Assembly (NCBI RefSeq): GCF_014137995.1
Contig: NZ_JACGWV010000001.1
Span: 558,001 to 622,000, forward strand
From: Promicromonospora sukumoe
Lineage (GTDB): Bacteria > Actinomycetota > Actinomycetes > Actinomycetales > Cellulomonadaceae
Direction of reading: 5' to 3'
DNA: 64,000 nt
Both the position numbers and the translations under genes were made by a program. The notes beneath the pieces are model-generated. The model had not been told where the DNA came from and searched no databases. It worked only from the letters and a program-made list of their open reading frames with translations. This document shows positions 8,351 through 14,653 of this stretch, piece after piece. Every line of letters begins with the position of its first letter. Within the stretch, counting starts at the first letter, position 1.

Positions 8351-9808
8351 ATGACCGACACCCTCACCGGCACCGACGTACCACCGGCGTCCGACCCGTC
8401 ACCGCCCCCGCCACGCCGGGGCCCCTGGTTCGGCCCGCTGCTGCGGCGGCTGCACTTCTACGCCGGCCTCCTCGTGGGGCCGTTCATCCTGGTCGCCGCG
8501 ACCAGCGGCGCGCTCTACGCGCTCACCCCCGCGATCGAGCAGGTCGTCTACGACCAGGAGCTGCACGCCCCCGTGGCCGACCCGGCCCTGACCCTGGGCG
8601 AGCAGATCGAGGTCGCCCAGGGAGAGGTGGGCGCCGACGCCGCGCTCACCGCCGTCCGACCCGCGCCCGAGCCGGGGGACACCACCCGGGTCATGTTCGC
8701 CGAGGACGGGCTGGGGCCCAGCGAGTCCCGCGCGATCTTCGTCGACCCCGCGACCGGCGAGGTGCGCGGCGACCTCACGGTCTACGGGTCCAGCGGCGCG
8801 CTGCCGCTGCGGACCTGGATCTCCAACCTGCACCGCAGCCTGCACCTCGGCGACCCGGGCCGGCTCTACAGCGAGCTGGCCGCGTCCTGGCTGGGCATCG
8901 TCGCCGTGGTCGGCCTGGTGCTGTGGATCAACCGGCTCCGGGCCGCCCGGCGGGCTGCGGGCGCCGTCCGGCCGAAGCGCAAGGCCACCGGATACCGGCG
9001 GCTGCTGTCCTGGCACACCGCGACAGGCGCCGTCGTGGTGCTGGGGGCGGTGTTCCTCTCGGTCACAGGCATCACCTGGTCCCAGCACGGCGGCGGCAAC
9101 GTGGGTGAGCTGCGCAGCGACCTCGGCTGGACCACGCCCGCCCTGGACACCCGGCTCTCCGGCGACACGTCCGCCGGCGGGGCCGACGAGCACGCGGAGC
9201 ACGGCGGCGGTTCGTCCGCGCCGACGGGCGCCGCGAACCCCGCGACGTTCGACGCCGTGCTCGCGATCGCCCAGGGCATCAACGTGAACACCGGCGAGGT
9301 CGAGATCAAGCCGCCCGCCGAGCCCGGCCTGGCGTGGACGGTGCAGGAGAACAAGAGCGACGTGCCCACCGAGGCCGACGCCGTGGCCGTCGACGGCACC
9401 ACCATGCAGGTGGTGCACCGGACCGACTTCGCGAGCTTCCCCCTGCCCGCCAAGCTCACCACCTGGGGGATCGACCTCCACATGGGCCTGCTGTTCGGCC
9501 TCGCCAACCAGCTCGTGCTGTTCGTGCTCGCACTCGGCATCGGCGCGATGGTGGTGCTCGGCTACCTGATGTGGTGGAAGCGGCGGCCCACCCGCGAGCC
9601 CCGCGGTATCGGTGGACCGGCCCCGCGGCGCGGGGCGCTCCAGGACGCGCCCTGGTGGGGGCTCCTCCTGGTCGCCGCGGTCGCCCTCGTGGTCGGGACG
9701 TTCCTGCCGCTGGTCGGGTACACGCTCGTGGCGTTCGTCGTGGTCGACGTCGTCGTCGGGCTGGTGCGGGCGCGGCGCGCGGGGCAGGAGGCCGGCGCCA
9801 CGCCCTGA
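8351..9808 (+). CDS. PepSY-associated transmembrane protein (PiuB-like)
   Basis: A 485-residue inner-membrane protein. Segment one (HFYAGLLVGPFILVAATSGA) opens the PepSY-TM fold; a periplasmic PepSY region follows (about 65-160), then LHRSLHLGDPG and a helix with WLGIVAVVGLVLWIN, a helix near HTATGAVVVLGAVFLSVTGI, a second exposed domain with a His/Glu cluster (ADEHAEHGGG), and final helices at about 385-410 and 435-475. Family members are linked to iron-siderophore reduction or uptake and often sit beside DyP peroxidases. It starts 13 bases after the DyP gene and is probably in the same operon. The exact substrate is unknown. Confidence 0.85.
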   Translation: MTDTLTGTDVPPASDPSPPPPRRGPWFGPLLRRLHFYAGLLVGPFILVAATSGALYALTPAIEQVVYDQELHAPVADPALTLGEQIEVAQGEVGADAALTAVRPAPEPGDTTRVMFAEDGLGPSESRAIFVDPATGEVRGDLTVYGSSGALPLRTWISNLHRSLHLGDPGRLYSELAASWLGIVAVVGLVLWINRLRAARRAAGAVRPKRKATGYRRLLSWHTATGAVVVLGAVFLSVTGITWSQHGGGNVGELRSDLGWTTPALDTRLSGDTSAGGADEHAEHGGGSSAPTGAANPATFDAVLAIAQGINVNTGEVEIKPPAEPGLAWTVQENKSDVPTEADAVAVDGTTMQVVHRTDFASFPLPAKLTTWGIDLHMGLLFGLANQLVLFVLALGIGAMVVLGYLMWWKRRPTREPRGIGGPAPRRGALQDAPWWGLLLVAAVALVVGTFLPLVGYTLVAFVVVDVVVGLVRARRAGQEAGATP

Positions 9809-9847
9809 GCCACGCCCTGATCGCCCCCGTCGTCCCGGGAACCCTCC

Positions 9848-9873
9848 GATATCTCTACATCATGTGGTAATGT
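9848..9873 (+). promoter_or_regulatory. Candidate BlaI/CopY-type operator-promoter
   Basis: An AT-rich island in GC-rich surroundings, TATCTCTACATCATGTGGTA, contains the dyad ACATcATGT. It lies about 50 bases before the DUF5134 gene. TATCTCTACA recurs at 11753 ahead of the Cys-rich small gene, and a BlaI-type repressor is encoded nearby. Assignment as its operator is inference. Confidence 0.4.
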
Positions 9874-9919
9874 CGGCGGCGGTTCGGCCGCTGTTACTTC
9901 TCGGGACGCGGGGGCGCCA

Positions 9920-10657
9920 GTGACGTCGGACCCAGTGGTGCAGTGGGCGACGACCGCCCTCTTCGGCGCCCTCGCCGCACACTCCCTGTGGCGCCTGGCC
10001 ACGACCCGCCAGCCGTTCGACGTGGCGAGCCACCTGCTCCACCTGGGCATGAGCGCCGTGATGGTGGCGATGGTCTGGCCCTGGTGGGCCCGGCTGCCCG
10101 CGCTGCCCCAGGTCGCCTTCTTCGCCCTGGGCGCGGCCGTCTTCGCGGGCGCCGCGGGCTGGTACGGCCTGGGCGCACTGGGCCCTGGTGCACCGGGTCG
10201 TGGTGCACCGGCTCGCGGCCCGACGACGGCGGCCCGGCCCGCCGGTCATCACCGCAGCGCCCGGTGCCAGGTGGTGCACGCCGTGATGATGCTCTCGATG
10301 GTGTGGGCGCTCGCCGTCATGGCGGGGCCCGCCGGCCATGGCGCCGGGCGCGCGTTCGCCGGCGGGGCGGGGACTGCTGTGCCCGGCGGCGGTGGTCACG
10401 GGGCCGGCGGTCACGACGTCGGTGCTCACGGCGCCGGGAACGTCGTGGCGCTCGTGCCGCTGGACACCTCGATCCTGATCGCGGGCGTGGTGCTCGCCGT
10501 GGTCCTCGTGGCCGGGGGAGCGCTGTTCCTGTCCGACCTCGTGCGGCACCTGCGCTGTTGCGGTTCCCTCCGGGACGGCACCGGCTCCGACCTGCTGGCG
10601 GGTGCCCTGATGAGCTTCGGCACGGTCGCGATGTGCGGCCTCATGCTGACGGGCTGA
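9920..10657 (+). CDS. DUF5134-like membrane protein
   Basis: About 245 residues with five to six hydrophobic segments (starting at about 12, 40, 65, 115, 180 and 225) and a His/Gly-rich external stretch (GGGGHGAGGHDVGAHGAG). The overall pattern, including HLLHLGMSAVMVAMVWPWW and the repeated HAVMMLSMVWALAVM, matches the DUF5134 family of actinobacteria, whose members occur beside BlaI/CopY-type repressors. The His-rich loop suggests metal contact. The GTG start follows GACGCGGGGGC. It is separated from the PepSY gene by 111 bases containing a probable promoter, so it is likely an independent unit responding to the BlaI-type regulator at 10970-11362. Confidence 0.75.
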   Translation: MTSDPVVQWATTALFGALAAHSLWRLATTRQPFDVASHLLHLGMSAVMVAMVWPWWARLPALPQVAFFALGAAVFAGAAGWYGLGALGPGAPGRGAPARGPTTAARPAGHHRSARCQVVHAVMMLSMVWALAVMAGPAGHGAGRAFAGGAGTAVPGGGGHGAGGHDVGAHGAGNVVALVPLDTSILIAGVVLAVVLVAGGALFLSDLVRHLRCCGSLRDGTGSDLLAGALMSFGTVAMCGLMLTG

Positions 10658-10969
10658 CGCGCTGCAGGCTGCTGGCTGACGCGCCGCCGGGCGGCAGGGC
10701 AGCCGGGCGGTAGCGCCGACGTGCGGACCTGGCGCGCGGTGGGGCGAATCGAAGATTCAGCCCGCCCGGCAAGGTACTGCCGATCGGCACTGGCCGGGTG
10801 CGCCGAACTTCGCTCACCTGAGACCCGGCCGATTCAGCCTTGCCAGAGAATCCGGCAGAGCTGGCAAACCCGGGCCCCAGCCGAACGAAATTCATCCCAC
10901 CCGGCCACCCCTGTCGGAGCACACCTTGCTCCGGAGCCCGGAGCCCGGAGCCCGGAGCCCGGAGCGGGT
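10658..10969. repeat. 312-base gap: mosaic of short repeats and stems
   Basis: No gene is supported here. GATTCAGCC occurs at 10754 and 10831 and a related GGTTCAGCCC at 10968. TTGCCAG (10840-10846) pairs with CTGGCAA (10861-10867). Several GCCCGGC/GCCGGGT-type words could form alternative stems. The gap lies between the converging DUF5134 and BlaI-type genes and ends in a 7-bp tandem repeat. Confidence 0.5.
10931..10965. repeat. 7-bp tandem repeat, five units
   Basis: CCGGAGC is repeated five times head to tail directly after the stop codon end of the BlaI-type gene. Short pure GC repeats like this often vary in copy number between strains. Confidence 0.9.
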
Positions 10970-11362
10970 TCAGCCCGCGCGGCGTCGGTCCGTGGTGGAC
11001 CGGGGGCGGAGGGCGCGCTGGAGCATCTCGGCGTCGCGGGCGCTCAGGTGGTCGGCGAACCGGAGCAGGGCTTCCTCGCGGTCGCCGGTGCCCTCCAGCA
11101 CGGAGAGCATCGCCGCGCCGGCGCGTTCGCCGTCGGACCGGGTGGGGCGGAACCGGACCTTGCGGGGAGAGGCCGCGATGCGGACCACCTCGCCCTTCTT
11201 CTCCAGGCGGTCGAGCACGGTCAGGAGCGTCGTGTAGGCCGGGACGTGCTCGTCCCGGAACCCCTCCTGGATCGCTCGTGCTCCGACGGCATCCTCGTGG
11301 TCCCAGAGGATGCGCATGACCTCCGCCTCGAGCTGTCCGCGTGCGCGGGTCCTGCCTGACAT
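10970..11362 (-). CDS. BlaI/MecI/CopY-family repressor
   Basis: A 130-residue winged-helix protein. The family pattern is plain: QLEAEVMRILWDHEDAVGAR (first helices), VPAYTTLLTVLDRLEKKGEV (recognition helix and wing, about residues 40-62), then a C-terminal dimerisation helix region. Family members repress beta-lactamase, copper or cell-wall stress genes and are inactivated by metal or by proteolysis via an M56 sensor. No M56 gene is seen in the window, so direct metal sensing is more likely. The neighbourhood (DUF5134, DyP, CopC, PCuAC) favours copper. A long hairpin lies just upstream. Confidence 0.9.
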   Translation of the reverse strand: MSGRTRARGQLEAEVMRILWDHEDAVGARAIQEGFRDEHVPAYTTLLTVLDRLEKKGEVVRIAASPRKVRFRPTRSDGERAGAAMLSVLEGTGDREEALLRFADHLSARDAEMLQRALRPRSTTDRRRAG

Positions 11363-11387
11363 AGTGCCCTCCTGGCAGGACCATACT

Positions 11388-11429
11388 GCAAAGGTGACCG
11401 CCCACCGGGGAGTGGACAGCCACCTTTGC
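11388..11429. repeat. Long hairpin between Cys-rich gene and BlaI-type gene
   Basis: GCAAAGGTGACCGCCCAC (11388-11405) pairs with GTGGACAGCCACCTTTGC (11412-11429), three non-Watson-Crick positions, six-base loop. It starts 36 bases after the stop of the reverse-strand Cys-rich gene and 25 bases before the BlaI-type start, so it could terminate one gene or regulate the other. Confidence 0.65.
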
Positions 11430-11464
11430 CGTCGTCCGGAATACCGGACGGAACGCCCTGAAGG

Positions 11465-11686
11465 TCAGGCCGGCTGGAGCGCCGCCGCGTCCAGCGCACC
11501 GCTCCGGGCCTGCTCCACCAGGTCCGCGAGCTGGTCGTGGCTCATCTGGATCCGCTGGCCGAAGTCGTCGGTGATGACGATCTGCTTCAGGGGCTCGGCG
11601 GTCGGGTCGACGAACAGTTCCGGGCAGCCGCAGTCGCACTTGCCGCAGAACGTCGCCACGTGAAGTAGCTGAGGGTTGTCGCTCAT
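11465..11686 (-). CDS. Small Cys-rich conserved protein
   Basis: A 73-residue protein with a tight cysteine cluster, CGKCDCGCPE (residues 14-23), suited to zinc or other metal binding, followed by a small beta region (IVITDDFGQRIQMS) and a closing helix. Proteins of this form are common in actinobacteria, often beside helix-turn-helix regulators; their function is not established to my knowledge. It is too conserved in composition to be a chance frame. It lies upstream of the BlaI-type gene on the same strand and could be part of the same metal response. Confidence 0.75.
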   Translation of the reverse strand: MSDNPQLLHVATFCGKCDCGCPELFVDPTAEPLKQIVITDDFGQRIQMSHDQLADLVEQARSGALDAAALQPA

Positions 11687-11833
11687 CGCTGTCTCCTCTG
11701 TTGAACGGACGGGTCTCGGGCGCGTGCTGGATGCCCTCTACGAGGGTCGCCCTATCTCTACAACTCGTCAAGATGTGGGTGTGGCAGACAGGGCCCGCTG
11801 ACGCCCGCGGGCGATAATCGCCAGAATGGGTCG

Positions 11834-12238
11834 ATGATCTCCACCGAACTCGCAACGAAGCTGCGTGACGCAGGCCTGGTCTGGACCCCCGTGGACGGTG
11901 ACCAGTTCCGGGTCCGGGCGGCGGAGCTCGCCGGGGACGTCTTCACCGTGAGCACCATGACCATCGAGGCGCACGAGTACTCGACCGGCACGATCCTGGG
12001 CTTCAACGGAACCACCGAGTGGGCGCTCGACTCGGTCTCGATCGAGGACGCCCTCTGGCTGCCCCGCGAGGACCAGCTCCGCACCCTCCTGCGCTCGGCG
12101 TTCCACGCGCTGCGCCGCACCGACGACGGCTACGAGGTCGAGGTCCGGCTGCTCGACCAGACGCGGGTGTTCACCGACCCGGAGCCCACCGAGGCCTACG
12201 GTCAGGCGCTCCTCGCGCTGGTCGAGCTCAGCCGCTGA
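11834..12238 (+). CDS. Conserved hypothetical protein (134 aa)
   Basis: Soluble alpha/beta protein with a conserved core GFNGTTEWALDSVSIEDALWLPREDQLR, seen in many actinobacterial proteins of this length. I know no demonstrated function. Homologues are sometimes labelled CpaE pilus assembly proteins, but nothing here supports this: there is no Walker motif and no pilus gene nearby. The ATG at 11834 gives M-I-S-T-E-L. It is divergent from the Cys-rich gene and convergent with the M15 peptidase gene. Confidence 0.75.
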   Translation: MISTELATKLRDAGLVWTPVDGDQFRVRAAELAGDVFTVSTMTIEAHEYSTGTILGFNGTTEWALDSVSIEDALWLPREDQLRTLLRSAFHALRRTDDGYEVEVRLLDQTRVFTDPEPTEAYGQALLALVELSR

Positions 12239-12257
12239 CCTCAGCGGCTGACCCCGC

Positions 12258-14255
12258 TCACCCCTCGTCGTCGTCGGTGAGGCCCAGGTCCTTCGCGAGC
12301 CCCAGCAGGGACTCACGCGTGGCCGAGGGGCTGGACGACGGCTCCGGCGAGGCCGGCGTCCCGCTGCCGCTCGGGGCGGGCTCCGGCGTCGGGCTCGGCC
12401 GCTCCCCGGACGGCGTGGGCGACGGGGCCGGGCTCGGCGCGCTCGGCTCCGGCGTCGGGCTGGGCGCCGGGACCGACGGGGAGGGGGACGGCGGGACCGA
12501 CGGCGACGGGCTCGGGTCCGACGGCGACGGGCTCGGCGAGGGCTCCGGCGTCGGGCTGGGCGACGGGCTGGTCACCGGCGGCTTCGGGGTCGGCTTCGGC
12601 TCGCTCGGCGAGGGCTTGGGCGTCGGCTTGGGCTTCGGCTTGGTGGGCTTCTGCGCGGGCGGGTTCTTGGCCGGCTTGTCGGCCGGCTTGGCCGACGGCG
12701 GCGCCGCGTCGTCGGCGGGCGAGCGGTCCTTCGTGCCGGAGCTGGTCGCGGCGGCCTCGTAGCGCGGGCCCTCGTCGTCCGAGCGCCCGGTCTCGTCGTC
12801 CGAACCCCACGTGCCGACGTCGGACGGGTCGACCGCACGGTCGGGGACCGCACCCGCCGCGAAGAACTCGAAGTGCCACGGCTCGGGCTTGGTGCCGCCC
12901 GGCCGCGCCCACGACGGGTTGTCCCAGCCGTAGTCCGGTCCGTGCACCCGCAGCCACACGTACTCGGCGGACGTGCCGCCCGAGATCGGGGCGCCCAGGT
13001 CCACGGCCAGGCCCCAGCCGTGGTTCGAGGTGCCGGGGACCGCCGCCAGGTGCGGCTTCGCGCTCGCCACGGCGACCTGCGCCACGTACGACCGGTAGGA
13101 GTCGGTGATCGGGATCGGGTGCCCGAACTCGTCCTCGAACTTCTCGCTCAGGGCCTCCAGGCGCTCCGCGGCGTCGCAGCGCAGCAGGTGCCCGCTCGCG
13201 AAGTCCAGCGGGCACAGCACCCCGGCCGGGATGCGGCCGTTGGCGTAGGAGACGGTGGAGTCGCCGAACGCATCGACCACGTCGAACAGGTTCTGGCGCA
13301 GCGTGAGGCCAACGCCCCCGCGACCGCCCGTCGTACCGGCCGTCGTCCCCTCGCGCGCGGCCTGGTGCTGGTCGGCGGGCTGCACCTCGACCAGGGTGCT
13401 CGGCGCCGACGGGTCCAGCATGTTCGCCAGGCGTACCGCCGCGAGCACGACCTCGTCGTAGGTCACGCGGTCCGCCCCCAGCTCGGCGGTGCCGTGCCCC
13501 GTCGTCGGGTCCCACGGCACGACGTCGGCCGGGCGGGCTGCCGTTGCCAGGACCCCGGTGCGCGGCTCGGCCGGGTCGCGTCGCGCCGCCGACCTCGGCG
13601 CCGACGCCGCGTCCCTCGTGGCAACAGCCTTGGCGGCTGCCTCCGACGCCACGTCGGCCGCCGCCTCGGCCGCCGGCGCTGCGTCACTCTCGGCGTCGGG
13701 CCTGATCGTCGAGCCGTGCTCGTCGGACACCTGGATCACGGCCTGCAGGTCGTCCTGGAGCGCCGGCTCCGCGCCGTCGTCGTCCGGGCCCTTGTTCCCG
13801 TCCGTGTCGCCGTCCGCGTCCCGGTCCCGCACGACCGGCGCGTCCTGGACGCGCAGCCCTTCCGCCTGGCGGGGCGCTGGCTGCTGGATCTGGTAGGTGG
13901 TGTAGAGCATGCCGAGCTCGGCCGCGGCCTGCGCCACCGCCGGGCTGAGGTCGGGGCCCTGCTCCCGTGCCTGCTGGTCCGCGCGCGCCAGGACGGCGAC
14001 GATCTGGTCCGGGGTCACGTTCCGCGGCATGGTCTCGGCCTGCACCGCCGGCACGCTCCGGAAGGCGTCCAGGAACCGGGCCGGGAGGTCCCGACCGTCC
14101 CCGGGTGCGTGCTGGTCCGGGATGCTCGGCACCGCTGCGAGCAGCAGACCTCCCGCGGTCACCGTGGCGACGGCGCCTGCCCAGGTGGTGCGCAACAGTC
14201 TGCGCCGGCTGGGGCTGGAGGTGGGCACAGCGGGCTTCGTCGCCTGGTCCTGCAC
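12258..14255 (-). CDS. Secreted M15 D-alanyl-D-alanine carboxypeptidase with Pro/Ser-rich tail
   Basis: About 665 residues. After a basic N-terminus (SPSRRRLLRTTW) and one hydrophobic signal/anchor segment comes a long helical, Ala-rich stalk (about 60-310). The VanY-type M15 domain (about 335-490) carries the zinc-site motifs SNHGWGLAVDLG (His and Asp) and EPWHFEF (His), plus ITDSYRS. The C-terminal 180 residues are a Pro-Ser-Lys tail (PKPKPTPKPSPSE and many P-S-P repeats), which would span or bind the cell wall. It trims D-Ala from peptidoglycan stem peptides. GTG at 14255 is chosen because AAGGAG lies seven bases upstream; an ATG at 14288 has no site. It is divergent from a sortase-anchored surface protein. 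Confidence 0.88.
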   Translation of the reverse strand: MQDQATKPAVPTSSPSRRRLLRTTWAGAVATVTAGGLLLAAVPSIPDQHAPGDGRDLPARFLDAFRSVPAVQAETMPRNVTPDQIVAVLARADQQAREQGPDLSPAVAQAAAELGMLYTTYQIQQPAPRQAEGLRVQDAPVVRDRDADGDTDGNKGPDDDGAEPALQDDLQAVIQVSDEHGSTIRPDAESDAAPAAEAAADVASEAAAKAVATRDAASAPRSAARRDPAEPRTGVLATAARPADVVPWDPTTGHGTAELGADRVTYDEVVLAAVRLANMLDPSAPSTLVEVQPADQHQAAREGTTAGTTGGRGGVGLTLRQNLFDVVDAFGDSTVSYANGRIPAGVLCPLDFASGHLLRCDAAERLEALSEKFEDEFGHPIPITDSYRSYVAQVAVASAKPHLAAVPGTSNHGWGLAVDLGAPISGGTSAEYVWLRVHGPDYGWDNPSWARPGGTKPEPWHFEFFAAGAVPDRAVDPSDVGTWGSDDETGRSDDEGPRYEAAATSSGTKDRSPADDAAPPSAKPADKPAKNPPAQKPTKPKPKPTPKPSPSEPKPTPKPPVTSPSPSPTPEPSPSPSPSDPSPSPSVPPSPSPSVPAPSPTPEPSAPSPAPSPTPSGERPSPTPEPAPSGSGTPASPEPSSSPSATRESLLGLAKDLGLTDDDEG

Positions 14256-14653
14256 GCGGGGCTCCTTCTGTCGGTGTCCTGCTTTCACCTGCGTACTGCG
14301 AGTGATCCGGGTTGCCTGACGGGTAAAGAAGTCTTGAGCAGCGAATAAAGGACTATCACGGGTCCGCGTGACTCACGCGGTGAAGCGTTCGCCGATGGCG
14401 TGACCGGCCCGGAGAGCACATCCGGTCGGCCGGCCGTGCGTTCCGGTATGTCCGAAGCGTCGCCGAGGGCAGGCCGCTGACCCCGGCGTTCGTCCCGCGC
14501 GATGCCCCAGGGGGTGAAAAACCACCTCCGGTTGATGACTTGGTTGGTGATTTCTTGATCCCCGGCTGGTGATCGGGCGCCGAGCCGATGGCATTGATCT
14601 CGCCGTAGTCGATTCGATGCGGGCCGCGGGCCCGTGAGCGAGGGGAACAACAG
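14256..14653. promoter_or_regulatory. 398-base divergent intergenic region
   Basis: No gene is supported. It separates the M15 peptidase and the LAATG surface protein and must hold both promoters. Clear features are a perfect dyad CCGCGTGA-C-TCACGCGG (14364-14380), an AT-rich stretch near 14325-14355 that could carry the M15 promoter, and an AT-richer region near 14530-14575 (GGTGATTTCTTGATCC) ahead of the surface protein. I looked for a c-di-AMP (ydaO) riboswitch, which often controls wall hydrolases, and did not recognise one. Confidence 0.5.
14364..14380. promoter_or_regulatory. 17-bp dyad, candidate operator
   Basis: Perfect 8-bp half-sites CCGCGTGA and TCACGCGG separated by one base, placed between two divergent cell-envelope genes. 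The binding protein is unknown; the LuxR-type regulator at 17815 is the nearest candidate. Confidence 0.5.

Noticed and set aside
11834..12238. Pilus assembly protein CpaE
   Set aside because: No ATPase motif, wrong length and no pilus genes nearby; treated as a conserved hypothetical.
14256..14653. c-di-AMP (ydaO) riboswitch ahead of envelope genes
   Set aside because: Expected conserved helices and pseudo-symmetry were not recognisable; only a dyad and AT-rich promoter stretches are clear.
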